A DNA stretch of 58,772 bases from Methanothrix sp. (GTDB lineage Archaea > Halobacteriota > Methanosarcinia > Methanotrichales > Methanotrichaceae): contig JAPKYA010000036.1 of assembly GCA_026394565.1 (NCBI GenBank), positions 1 through 58,772 of the forward strand, in the 5' to 3' direction. Under the pieces are notes generated by a model that did no database searches, had not been told where the DNA came from, and worked only from the letters and a program-made list of their open reading frames with translations. Positions 49,568 to 58,130 of this stretch are shown here, in pieces. Position numbers and translations under genes: made by a program. The stretch's first letter is position 1. Every line of letters begins with the position of its first letter.

Positions 49568-51376
49568 TTACCTTCCCCAGAAGGGGTCCTTCTTGCGCTT
49601 GATCTCCAGGAAATTCTCCAGCACCTCGCGCTCGTCCTCAGCCAGCTTCGGCTTCAGCTCCAGCTCCACAATGCGAGCATGCTTCTCAGGAATGTTGACG
49701 TAGAGTATATCGCCCTCATGGATCTGGCGGCCTACCGTGGGGCCGTCGATGGATATGGCCACCTCCTGCCCGACGGTCGCGGAGCCGACGTTTTCATTGC
49801 GCGCCTGGATTCCCTTAATCTCGCCCACATTGGCCCCGTCCTCTCTCATCAAATTGACCTGGGTCCTGATCACGCCGCCTATGATCTGCACGCCAACAAT
49901 TGCCGGCCGGGACTGGCGGAAGACGCAGTCGGGGAGGAGGCGCACCGCCCCGGGGCGGATGACCGCCTCAAGCCGCTCCTGCTCTATGCGCATCTTCTGC
50001 TCTTCCGTCCACTGCTCATAGTTCTCCAGAATGGTGTAGATGATATCGCTGCAAAAAACAGGCACATTGGTCTTCTGAATCTCGCTGATGGCATCGGGCA
50101 AGATTTCCACATTAAAGGCTAAAATCACGGAGAGCAGTGGGTCTTTGATGGCTGAAGCGCGGATCACATCCCTTCGGGAAATGGCCCCAACGTCCGCATG
50201 GTGGATGGCTATGCTCTTAGCCTTCAGCTCGCCCACCAGCGCCTCCAACGAGCCGATGGTATCCGCTTTTAGGATCACGCCCTCGCTCTCCGCGTCAATT
50301 CGCACCGCCTCAAGCTCCGATTTCAGCTCCTTGCAAAGGGCCTCCACCTCTTCCAGGGAGGTCACCACTCGAATGGTTGATCCTGCCAGAGCGTTCTCCA
50401 ATTTGGGTGCTGCTATCTTCACTCCGGATGCAGCCGCCACATGCTTTACCGGCAGAAATCTCTCCTCGCTTCTGATCTCCGTCAGAGGTTTGGGCTTGAG
50501 CAGAGCTCTGATCTTTGTGACGATAGGCTCATGGGCCGTGCCCACAATTATCGTATCGCCCGAGTTGAATTCGCCGTTGTAGAGTATGACGTCTAAAGTC
50601 GTGCCCAGACCCTTCTCCTCTTTTACCTCTAAGATAGTGCCCACACCAGGACCGGTAGCAGTCAGCTTCAAATTTTCCTTCAAAAATCTCTGCGCGAGGC
50701 CCACCAATATCATGAGAAGATCGGGCACCCCTTCCCCTGTGATGGCGCTGATGGGCACAATTCCAATCGTTCTGGTGAAGTCGGGGATTCGATCATACCT
50801 GTCCCCATCAAATCCACGCTTATAGAGCTCTCCCACCAGCTCGTAGATCCTTGTATCCAGCACCTCGGTTACTCTTTCATTTTGAGCCTTGAGGCTCTTG
50901 GCAAAGGGAGCGTTGGCTACGGGATGCCAGCCGCCGATGCGATCCATCTTGTTGGCGGCGACGACAAATGGGGTCTTAAAGCGCTTGAGAATTGCCAGCG
51001 ACTCGATGGTCTGGGGCTGGAAGCCCTCGTTTACATCCACAATCAGCACGGCTAAATCAGCAAGCGAGCCGCCTCTACTTCGCATAGAGGTAAAAGCATG
51101 ATGCCCAGGCGTGTCGATGAACAGCAGACCGGGAATCTGCATCTCTTTGCCGAAATGCGATCCACAAAACTCCTGGACAACGCTTAGCGGAACCTCCGTG
51201 GCTCCAATGTGCTGGGTAATGAGCCCGGCTTCACCCTTGGCAACAGCCGTTCCCCTGATCTTATCCAAAAGAGAGGTCTTGCCGTGGTCCACATGCCCCA
51301 TCACCACTACTATGGGTGTTCTGAGGTTGGACTCTTCGCCCTTCGCTTTACCGGCTTTTTTGGACTTCTGTTGCAT
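49568..51376 (-). CDS. infB: Translation initiation factor aIF5B (archaeal IF2)
   Basis: 602 residues, normal for archaeal IF5B without the bacterial N-terminal extension. G1 GHVDHGKTSLLD, G3 DTPGHHAF, G4 NKMD, G5 SAITGEG; middle and C-terminal beta-barrels (GAVRLLPDCVF, RPAIVGVQIIGG). Promotes subunit joining. Last gene of the cluster rpl7ae-rps28e-rpl24e-ndk-infB, which all run on the minus strand with short gaps. Confidence 0.96.
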   Translation of the reverse strand: MQQKSKKAGKAKGEESNLRTPIVVVMGHVDHGKTSLLDKIRGTAVAKGEAGLITQHIGATEVPLSVVQEFCGSHFGKEMQIPGLLFIDTPGHHAFTSMRSRGGSLADLAVLIVDVNEGFQPQTIESLAILKRFKTPFVVAANKMDRIGGWHPVANAPFAKSLKAQNERVTEVLDTRIYELVGELYKRGFDGDRYDRIPDFTRTIGIVPISAITGEGVPDLLMILVGLAQRFLKENLKLTATGPGVGTILEVKEEKGLGTTLDVILYNGEFNSGDTIIVGTAHEPIVTKIRALLKPKPLTEIRSEERFLPVKHVAAASGVKIAAPKLENALAGSTIRVVTSLEEVEALCKELKSELEAVRIDAESEGVILKADTIGSLEALVGELKAKSIAIHHADVGAISRRDVIRASAIKDPLLSVILAFNVEILPDAISEIQKTNVPVFCSDIIYTILENYEQWTEEQKMRIEQERLEAVIRPGAVRLLPDCVFRQSRPAIVGVQIIGGVIRTQVNLMREDGANVGEIKGIQARNENVGSATVGQEVAISIDGPTVGRQIHEGDILYVNIPEKHARIVELELKPKLAEDEREVLENFLEIKRKKDPFWGR

Positions 51377-51428
51377 AATAATTTAAAGGCTCCGATGAGA
51401 GGAGGCAGAAATGCTTTCTGCCAGGGTC

Positions 51429-51878
51429 TCACTCGTAGAGCCATGCTTCATCTATTCGCTTGTAGGCCACCAGTTCGCCTGAGCTGAAATGCAACGCTAT
51501 CTCGCGAGCCGCGGATGCTGCCGAATCCGAGCCGTGCACCACATTTCGTCCGGTCTCAATGGCCAGATCCCCTCGAATAGTTCCAGGGACGGCATCCGCC
51601 GGATTGGTAGCGCCGTTCATCTTCCTCATGGCCGCAATAGCTCCCCGCCCCTCAACTACCATAGAGACGGAAGGGCCGGAGGTGATGAAATCCACCAGGT
51701 CCTGGTAAAACTTCTTGCCCACGTGCTCAGCGTAGTGCTCTTTGGCCTTCTCCACCGGCATCAAGGCGAACTTCATAGCCACTATCTTGAAGCCCTTCTC
51801 CTCGATGCGCTGCAGTATCTTGCCAATGAGGGCGCGCGCCACTCCATCGGGCTTCACCATGACGAAGGTTCTCTCCAA
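51429..51878 (-). CDS. ndk: Nucleoside diphosphate kinase
   Basis: 149 residues. Active-site His in NVVHGSDS, nucleotide-binding TFVMVKPDGVARAL, and MNGATNPADAVPGTIRGDL. Converts NDP to NTP at the expense of ATP. The start is a TTG at 51878, 12 bases after the rpl24e stop with GGCGGAG upstream; a GTG or ATG alternative would lose the first strand. Typical place before infB in Euryarchaeota. Confidence 0.95.
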   Translation of the reverse strand: MERTFVMVKPDGVARALIGKILQRIEEKGFKIVAMKFALMPVEKAKEHYAEHVGKKFYQDLVDFITSGPSVSMVVEGRGAIAAMRKMNGATNPADAVPGTIRGDLAIETGRNVVHGSDSAASAAREIALHFSSGELVAYKRIDEAWLYE

Positions 51879-51890
51879 CTCCGCCAGGGC

Positions 51891-52061
51891 TTATGCCCCC
51901 TTTCTGGCCCACTTGATTCTTCTCGTTACACGGCCAAGGGCTACGTTATTCTCGCACTTGGCTGAGCAGAAGTAATAGACCGTGCCGTCTTTTTTGGCAT
52001 AAAGCTTGCCTGTGCCCGGCTCGATGGTCTTATTGCAGAATGTACACTTTCTCGCTTCCAT
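51891..52061 (-). CDS. rpl24e: Ribosomal protein L24e
   Basis: 56 residues: [39 protein letters not shown], and [10 protein letters not shown]. The four Cys (CTFC and CSAKC) form the zinc finger of eL24. Stop at 51891-51893. The gene is below usual length limits but its sequence and position are unambiguous. Confidence 0.95.
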   Translation of the reverse strand: MEARKCTFCNKTIEPGTGKLYAKKDGTVYYFCSAKCENNVALGRVTRRIKWARKGA

Positions 52062-52067
52062 CTTCCT

Positions 52068-52280
52068 TCACCTGCTGGTAAGCTTCTTGGCCTCTCTTGC
52101 AGTCTCCAGCAGCATCAGGACATCGCCCATGCGAATAGGTCCCATGCAGTTCCTGGTGATAATGCGGCCCTTGTTGTTGCCCTCCAGGATACGGCACTTG
52201 ATCTGCGTCGCCTCGCCATGCATGCCGGTGACGCCGATGACCTCTATGACCTCTGCCGGTACTCCGTTCTCATCCTCCAT
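52068..52280 (-). CDS. rps28e: Ribosomal protein S28e
   Basis: 70 residues: [56 protein letters not shown], the conserved eS28 OB-fold. 6 bases separate it from rpl24e. Normal archaeal length. Confidence 0.96.
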   Translation of the reverse strand: MEDENGVPAEVIEVIGVTGMHGEATQIKCRILEGNNKGRIITRNCMGPIRMGDVLMLLETAREAKKLTSR

Positions 52281-52290
52281 CGGATATCAC

Positions 52291-52659
52291 CTACTTTAAA
52301 GCGGCCACTTTCTGGACGATTTCATCAAGCAACTCTTTTCCCTTTCCAGGCTCCACGATTGCCGCAGCGGCACTCTTTACGCCCAGACCTGCAGCAGCGC
52401 CAAGCTCGCTCTGCTTCTTGACATAAATGTAAGGTGTCTTCTTCTCTTCGCAAAGAGCTGGAATATGCGCCACAATCTCAGGAGGTACAACATCTTCGCC
52501 GACAATAACCAGGCGAGCCACACCGCGCTCAATGGCCTTGGTGGCCTCATTGGTGCCCTTTTTTATTCTCCCTGTATCGCGAGCCAGTTCGAGGGCCTCA
52601 AGAGACATAGTGGCCAGCTCTGCTGGAACATCAAACCTTACGAATATTGGTCGTGCCAT
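52291..52659 (-). CDS. rpl7ae: Ribosomal protein L7Ae
   Basis: 122 residues: [40 protein letters not shown] and [17 protein letters not shown], the kink-turn RNA-binding fold. Also part of box C/D and H/ACA RNPs and RNase P in archaea. A GGAAGGAGA site precedes the ATG. First gene of the block. Confidence 0.96.
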   Translation of the reverse strand: MARPIFVRFDVPAELATMSLEALELARDTGRIKKGTNEATKAIERGVARLVIVGEDVVPPEIVAHIPALCEEKKTPYIYVKKQSELGAAAGLGVKSAAAAIVEPGKGKELLDEIVQKVAALK

Positions 52660-52772
52660 AATTTAATCTCCTTCCGGGCAGCTTGCCCATCATCATTCAT
52701 CGCAAAAACGCCTAAACGCATTAGACGGTTCAGATTAGATCAGCCATTAGCTCCATATGTAAAAAGGTTGCG

Positions 52773-53633
52773 CTACGGCCCGAGGAGAGCCGTCAGCACA
52801 TTCTTCAGATTTTCCCGGGCCACAAGTCCTGATATTTCTACAACGGAACCTTTCGTGGAATAGCTGAGATTGTCTTTCGCGGCGATTTCCCCGAGCTTGC
52901 TGGACACACTCGCCTGAGGCTGCAGATACCGGGCCGTCAGAGAAAAGCCCTGATCCCGGCTTTTTGCGGCATTTGCACTCAGGTAAAACTCTTTGTATCC
53001 GCCGGAGAGGGGCATGCTCGCGCCGCCGCTGCCTAGAGCCGCCACCTGCAGGTCCGCTTGCCCGTCATCAATTAGAGTGAAGCCCTCCGCGGACGGGCCT
53101 CCTGTGATCACATCTATGACCTGGCGCACGGAATCCTGCGTTCCGAAGAGGGCCGGCTTTCCGAGGACTGTTACATAATCGGTTCCTGCCGGAATCATCA
53201 TGTAATCCTGATAGGGTATTACCAGGCCATTGTAGCCCAGAGGGTAGGGCTTAATCAAGTGAAACTCCGTCCAGGTGCCATTGAAATGGACATTGGCCAG
53301 CTTTTCAATCTTGGTGCTGTAAAGCTGGCTTCCGTAGCTCATGCCCAGGGACTGCGGCAGAGCTGCCGCTCCGGCATCCGTCAGATTCTGCGATGCATTC
53401 AGGTTGATCCAGTATGCCATCACTGTGCTCTCCGGAGACATCTGCAATACATCCTTCAGTCCTTCAAAGTCCCATTCCACTAAGCGGCCCTGTACCCCAA
53501 AGGTCTGCAAAGAGTCATTGCCCGACGGCACAACAACGGCCTCGTTCTGGTTGCCGCCCATCATCACGAAACTTGCAAAGGCGGACAGTACCATGATAAC
53601 GCCTACAAAGATAGCGAAAGCCTTCGAATTCAT
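52773..53633 (-). CDS. Membrane-anchored extracytoplasmic protein, unknown
   Basis: 286 residues from the Met at 53633 (MNSKAFAIF). An N-terminal hydrophobic segment AFAIFVGVIMVLSAFASFVMM anchors the protein; no lipobox Cys. The rest is alpha/beta without Cys: GRLVEWDFEGLKDVLQMSPEST, LGKPALFGTQDSVRQVIDVI, SSKLGEIAAKDNLSYSTKGS and VEISGLVARENLKNVLTALL. Two repeated motifs of the type strand-helix-(V/L)(K/R)xVLxxL suggest two similar halves. Family not recognised. It lies next to, and may be co-transcribed after, the DHPS-like gene. Confidence 0.65.
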   Translation of the reverse strand: MNSKAFAIFVGVIMVLSAFASFVMMGGNQNEAVVVPSGNDSLQTFGVQGRLVEWDFEGLKDVLQMSPESTVMAYWINLNASQNLTDAGAAALPQSLGMSYGSQLYSTKIEKLANVHFNGTWTEFHLIKPYPLGYNGLVIPYQDYMMIPAGTDYVTVLGKPALFGTQDSVRQVIDVITGGPSAEGFTLIDDGQADLQVAALGSGGASMPLSGGYKEFYLSANAAKSRDQGFSLTARYLQPQASVSSKLGEIAAKDNLSYSTKGSVVEISGLVARENLKNVLTALLGP

Positions 53634-53660
53634 CCGCATCTATGTCGCGAGACCAATTAT

Positions 53661-55130
53661 TTAACTCTTCTCGGAGGGCCAGAGAAGTTCGTCCTGGACA
53701 TAGTTTCTTTTCAGGCGAAGAGCGATCTCTGCCTTCTCCAGTTCGCGGCCCAGATAGCCGGCATGATCCAGGCGGCTGACCAAACCCTTCTCGATGAGTG
53801 TATTGAGGATGTCGCGAGCATTCCTTCCAGCCACAGCTATGGGGCCGTTTTGTGCCAGGTTTTGTGCCAGGATCCTTCCCCCGGAGAGGAAGATTCTGAA
53901 ACTGCCCCTGCCATCCGGCTCATATTTGTGACCTTCTTTTGCATCCAGGAACGTTTCGGGCATGGCTTCCTCGGGCAGGCATCGCTTCTCCTTCAAGATG
54001 AGAAGGTCAAGGCCCAGGTCTTTAGGAGGCGCATGGCGCTTTTGGGCCAGCATCATCATCCTCGAGGCCAGGGCAAGTTCGTGAACGCTTCCTGCCGCTT
54101 TGGCGCTGAACTCCGGTGTGAAGAGAATAGAAGCGCCGGTCTCTGCACCCAAGGCGGCCAAGAGGGCATTAACGCCGGCGGTATCGGCGTCCATTAGCTC
54201 GGCGACATTTCCTGCTCCAAAAAAGAGAGGAATATCGGGATGATCCCTCCGGAAAAGCAGGTACCTTTGCAGTGAGGTGGCCAGTCCCTGCAGAGGCGGA
54301 TCGAGAACAGGATCGGCTATCATGGATATTCCCTTCTCCCCGGCCATCAACAGGTTCTCTTCCAAACTGATGGAGCCTGGACCGGGGATGATCACGGCAG
54401 GCACGTTCGCCCCGGCCACCGCATAGCCTACCAGGGGAAGATTGCCTGCGTTTAAGCTGAGCAGCAGATCGGCACCAGCCTCCAGGCCAGCCAGGATCAG
54501 CTCCGGCCTGATGGTATCAATGCTCAACGGAAGATTTGTGGCCTTTTTAGCCGTTTGCAGCGCTGCTATCACCTGATCAGGACGGGCATCAAGAGGTATG
54601 CCCAGGTCGATCATATCCGCACCCTGCTCCTCATAGTAGCGGATTTTTTCCGCCAGAGCCCTAGAGCAGTAGCGCGTGGCATCCACGATCTCCGCCAGAA
54701 CCTTCATGCGAGAGCTGCCTCCGATCTTGATGCCCCTGATCCGCTGCGGCGAGCCGGCCCCTGCCTCCAGCCTCTCCACCTGATCCAGAGCCTCCCCTCT
54801 CATCTTTCCTTCCATGAGGAGGCAGGCAGGAATGGTGCGAGAGAGCTCTATTTCTCCCTTGGCCAGATGATGTAGCACTATTCCCAGATCTGCTGCGTGT
54901 TTGGGCCCCAGGCGGATTTTGCCGCCCAGAGCACGCTCGGCTTCCCGAAAATCAGCAGTTATGGCTCCAGGAATCAATATGAGATCGTAGCCTCGCGGCG
55001 CAGCGCAGAGCAACAGATCAGGTGTGATGAAGGCGGCTACATCGACATCTGCCACCAGCACATCAGCTTCTCCGGCAAATGCACTGACCTGGGCTTCGGC
55101 CATTCTGCCCGTGACCAGGAGGATTTTCAT
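53661..55130 (-). CDS. Dihydropteroate synthase-like protein (TIGR00284 type)
   Basis: 489 residues. An N-terminal Rossmann-like part (about 1-150), then a DHPS-type TIM barrel: GADMIDLGIPLDARPDQVI, LPLSIDTIRPELILAGLEAGADLLLSLNAGN, GISMIADPVLDPP and FGAGNVAELMDADTAGVNALL. Fits the archaeal DHPS-related family of methanogens, thought to act in tetrahydromethanopterin synthesis, though the reaction is not settled. Its gene is followed by the Csa3-like gene start at a short distance on the same strand. Confidence 0.85.
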   Translation of the reverse strand: MKILLVTGRMAEAQVSAFAGEADVLVADVDVAAFITPDLLLCAAPRGYDLILIPGAITADFREAERALGGKIRLGPKHAADLGIVLHHLAKGEIELSRTIPACLLMEGKMRGEALDQVERLEAGAGSPQRIRGIKIGGSSRMKVLAEIVDATRYCSRALAEKIRYYEEQGADMIDLGIPLDARPDQVIAALQTAKKATNLPLSIDTIRPELILAGLEAGADLLLSLNAGNLPLVGYAVAGANVPAVIIPGPGSISLEENLLMAGEKGISMIADPVLDPPLQGLATSLQRYLLFRRDHPDIPLFFGAGNVAELMDADTAGVNALLAALGAETGASILFTPEFSAKAAGSVHELALASRMMMLAQKRHAPPKDLGLDLLILKEKRCLPEEAMPETFLDAKEGHKYEPDGRGSFRIFLSGGRILAQNLAQNGPIAVAGRNARDILNTLIEKGLVSRLDHAGYLGRELEKAEIALRLKRNYVQDELLWPSEKS

Positions 55131-55156
55131 GGCAGAGGCATTGTCAGTCTGATTGC

Positions 55157-55789
55157 TTAAAGCAGTATCCTCCCGGTCAAGGTTATTCTTACCTCTTTGG
55201 TCTTGCCCTTTTGCACGAGATGCAAAGCCCCAAGCTCAGCCAGGCGGGCCACCTGGCGGGAGACTGTGCTCTCGGAGACAGAGAGGCGCTTTGCGATATC
55301 GGTAATAGTAGTAGGCTGGCTGTCGCTTACGTCCCTCAAAATCCTCTTTTGCCGATCTTCCAGAACAGCGGTGATATTAGGCAGGGCGACCTCATGGAGG
55401 CTTCTTTCGATATCGCTGTAGTTGGTGGTTTTAGAGATCTTCCCGGACTGGGAGAGACAGGCGATGGTGAAGGCCAGGAAGATCTCTCGCGGCCCGCCTG
55501 AGAGGTTGGCGATGACCTGGCCCTCCGCCTTCTCCAGAAGAGCTTTTAAAGAGATCACCATGCCCTCAAAATCCCGGTGATCCACGCGGTGGATCTGCAG
55601 ATCAATGGAGCTGTCTATTTGGCGGGAGAGGTCCCGGATGGCCTGCACCGTCAGCTCGCCGCGCGTGTCCGGCTCCACTTCGGGACGGATGAGGATGATA
55701 GTGTCTCCGCCCTCCACTCCGTATTTCACAATCAGGGATACGATCTGGGAGGAATCGAAGCCGGAAAGGGAGATGTAGGTTTTCATCAT
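55157..55789 (-). CDS. Csa3-like regulator: CARF domain plus winged helix
   Basis: 210 residues. N-terminal CARF fold: MKTYISLSGFDSSQIVSLIV, GDTIILIRPEVE, VIANLSGGPREIFLAF. C-terminal winged helix: LRDVSDSQPTTITDIAKRLSVSESTVSRQVARLAELG. CRISPR-linked Csa3 proteins sense cyclic oligoadenylate and activate adaptation or defence genes. Here a Cas6 gene lies 400 bases away on the other strand, but no adaptation genes. It may instead control the two neighbouring genes. Confidence 0.85.
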   Translation of the reverse strand: MMKTYISLSGFDSSQIVSLIVKYGVEGGDTIILIRPEVEPDTRGELTVQAIRDLSRQIDSSIDLQIHRVDHRDFEGMVISLKALLEKAEGQVIANLSGGPREIFLAFTIACLSQSGKISKTTNYSDIERSLHEVALPNITAVLEDRQKRILRDVSDSQPTTITDIAKRLSVSESTVSRQVARLAELGALHLVQKGKTKEVRITLTGRILL

Positions 55790-56200
55790 TCAATATAGCA
55801 GATTTAATGCATAAATGCTTTTCCATGTGACAATTGCATGATGCTGCAAATGGCCGGTCGGGCCCAAGGGGCAAGGGTGCGAGGGGGTTTCACATGGCGC
55901 GAGACCGTCACCTCGGTAGAGGCTCAAGCGCCGGGAGATATTGGTAGTAGTAGCTGATAGGATCTCGGTTGCCCTTTTGATTATATTCTATGATGCGAAT
56001 TTTAACCAGGGGTTTACAGACTTTCACCACAAAGATCACAGAGCGCACAGAGGACGAACGAACGGAGACGACTATTAACCTGGATTTTGGATCATAATGA
56101 TTTTCCTTGCAGGTATTAGAGTGCAGAAGCTTTTAGTTGCAATAATATGAAACTATTGCAATTATCGACAGGTTTAAATGTGAGGGGATATAATGCCAGA
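55790..56200. other. Divergent promoter region with a degraded repeat
   Basis: No gene. Between Csa3 and Cas6 the region contains a degraded half-copy of the dispersed repeat (CACCACAAAGATCACAGAGC near 56025-56044) and a TATA-like TTTAAATGT near 56172-56180, 21-29 bases before the preferred Cas6 ATG. No CRISPR repeats are seen. Confidence 0.45.
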
Positions 56201-57049
56201 ATGATGCCGCAAAAGATCACACTGACCCTCAGGCCCACGGCCAGCTTTGAGATGCCTTACAGCGAGGGCTACCAGCTCTACTCTGCCCTTCTGGGCGTCA
56301 TGGGGGAGGCCGATTCTGCTACGGCCAAACACACACACGACTCGCCCATCAGCTCCATCTCCCTGGGCCCCCTGGAGGGTCGGTTCGTGCGCTGCCAGCA
56401 GGCCATGCACAAGGCCGTCGAGGCTGGGGAGAGGTACGGTCTAGCGGTGGGGATCACGGACCAAAAGGAGGTTGAGATCTTCCGCTCCATCATTGCGCCG
56501 CTGGTTTTGAAAGAGCGAAATCTAGCAATGGAGAAAGGAGAGCTGAGGGTGGAGGAGCTGGCCAGCTCTACGGCGAGCTTCGAGGATCTGATTTTCTCCG
56601 CAGGGGTGATCAAAGAGCAATATCTTGATTTTCAGTTCAAGTCGCCAACCTGCATTCAATACAGAAACACCAAGGTCTATGAGATGTTCCCGCACCGAGA
56701 GGCGGTCTTTCACTCGCTGCTGTCCAAGTGGAACGCAGTCTGCCCCGAGGAGATGTTGATGAGCATGGAGCGGGACGATATGGCACGCTTCATGATCGAG
56801 AAGCCGCTGGCCTACGAGACGCACAGCATAGTAGTGAACACGGTCTTCGACAGGGTCAAAGGGCACGCCAGACCGATTATGAGGCAGGGATTCACAGGGC
56901 GCTGCCGGTACACAATCACCAGGAATGCGCCAGAGGGCCTGCGGAACGGGATTGTGGCCCTGGCAAAATTTGCGGAGTACAGCGGGGTGGGCAGCGCAGT
57001 TGCCCGCGGGTGCGGGGCGGTGGCCGTGGGAGTGGGGGTGGAGAGGTAA
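56201..57049 (+). CDS. cas6: Cas6 family CRISPR RNA endonuclease, without a nearby array
   Basis: 282 residues from the ATG at 56201; an ATG at 56147 lies upstream of the TATA-like box and is unlikely. First RRM-like domain: ITLTLRPTASFEMPYSEGYQLYSALLG, with TATA-distance suggesting a leaderless start. Second domain ends in the glycine-rich loop GFTGRCRYTI and the final LAKFAEYSGVGSAVARGCGAV, hallmark of Cas6. It cleaves repeat RNA; the catalytic His could be one of those near residues 48-50 in KHTHDS. No other cas gene or repeat array occurs in the window. Confidence 0.85.
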   Translation: MMPQKITLTLRPTASFEMPYSEGYQLYSALLGVMGEADSATAKHTHDSPISSISLGPLEGRFVRCQQAMHKAVEAGERYGLAVGITDQKEVEIFRSIIAPLVLKERNLAMEKGELRVEELASSTASFEDLIFSAGVIKEQYLDFQFKSPTCIQYRNTKVYEMFPHREAVFHSLLSKWNAVCPEEMLMSMERDDMARFMIEKPLAYETHSIVVNTVFDRVKGHARPIMRQGFTGRCRYTITRNAPEGLRNGIVALAKFAEYSGVGSAVARGCGAVAVGVGVER

Positions 57050-57370
57050 TGGAAACGATGGCTCTTCGTTATGTCCAGTGGCTAACTTTAAGTCATTATG
57101 GTTTTCGAGTTGTTAGTTCGTCGCTCTGTGCGTACTCTGTGTCTCTTTGTGGTTAGAACCCGTAACTGCGGGTTTAATTATCACTAATATCTACAACCTA
57201 ACCACAGAGGCGCAGAGACACAGAGACGAGGGCAGTAGACGAAGGCGGCCGGCATGCCGACTGGGATGAGGTCATTTCCATCTTCAATGGAACTCCTGAG
57301 GTTAGCCGCTGCAAATAGCGAAGAGCCATATTTCTGAGGGGCTTATGACGCCCAGCGATTACGCTTAGAA
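57050..57370. other. Intergenic with dispersed repeat copy 2
   Basis: No gene in 320 bases. Contains the inverted-repeat element at 57133-57226. No CRISPR-like repetition. Confidence 0.4.
57133..57226. repeat. Dispersed inverted-repeat element, copy 2
   Basis: ACTCTGTGTCTCTTTGTGGT facing TAACCACAGAGGCGCAGAGA, with loop sequence CTGCGGGTTTAATTATCACT matching copy 1 at 43869-43959 (GCGAGTTTAATTATCGCT). Stem of about 18 bases. Confidence 0.7.
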
Positions 57371-58063
57371 TTAGAAGACCCTCTTCTTAGCCTTCTGCCT
57401 CACCTGGACCCGGCCCCTCGTTTTCAGGTATTCGGCTATCTGCGGCTTTGTCGCCCCCATCGACCAGAGATGTGAGCAGTTCAGGCAGAACTGGGGCTGG
57501 TAATTGTATTCATTTCCAGGCACTGTAAAGGGATCGGCCGGTGTAAGCTCCGAGGGGGCGGCATCCAGCGTGGACTCCATGAGGCACCAGCGGCCGGACT
57601 CATTCTGGTAGACCACCCAGGCATGGCCAAAGGATCCGTCCGGGGTGGATATCCTGCCCAGGACCACGCGCACGCAGTGCTCGGAGACGCCGCCGGCCAG
57701 AAGAAGGGTGGCGAGCAAGAATGAGGTGTCCTCGCAGTCGCCCTTATGCAAGACGAGCGTCTCCTCGGGAAATAGCCAGAAGTCTTCCAGGCCGAATAAA
57801 TTTTTGTCTGTGATGTACTGCACTGAGTTGGCCACATAATCCCAGATCTTCCAGGCCCGCAGGTCAAAGGTGCCAGCCTCGCGAGCCGAGGGTAGATCGA
57901 TATCCTGCAAAGCCCTCAGGATAACCGCACTGCTCGTGGAGGACAGCCAGGCCCGAATGTCGGTGGGAATGTAAATGCCCGAGTTGCCGATAACCGCTCT
58001 TTTGTCCCACATAATCGTATCCCTGACAATTACATCCCCTGCCCAGTTATTGCCCGTCGCCAT
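57371..58063 (-). CDS. Transglutaminase-like cysteine protease-fold protein
   Basis: 230 residues. The catalytic triad pattern is present: Cys in HKGDCEDTSFLLATLL, His in SFGHAWVVYQNES and Asp in MESTLDAAPSE. No signal peptide, so it is cytoplasmic. A short CxxC motif (FCLNCSH) near the C-terminus may bind metal. The tail is very basic (RVQVRQKAKKR). Substrate unknown; related archaeal proteins are often protein-processing peptidases. Confidence 0.8.
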   Translation of the reverse strand: MATGNNWAGDVIVRDTIMWDKRAVIGNSGIYIPTDIRAWLSSTSSAVILRALQDIDLPSAREAGTFDLRAWKIWDYVANSVQYITDKNLFGLEDFWLFPEETLVLHKGDCEDTSFLLATLLLAGGVSEHCVRVVLGRISTPDGSFGHAWVVYQNESGRWCLMESTLDAAPSELTPADPFTVPGNEYNYQPQFCLNCSHLWSMGATKPQIAEYLKTRGRVQVRQKAKKRVF

Positions 58064-58130
58064 CTAGAATCCACCCCATATCTATCATAATAATTTTAAC
58101 TAGTTATATTTAAAATTTTGCATTGAGAAC

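Noticed and set aside
52660-52772. Search for tRNA or small RNA genes in short gaps such as this
   Set aside because: No cloverleaf with a T-loop GGTTCRA pattern or a box C/D arrangement was found here or in the other gaps checked.
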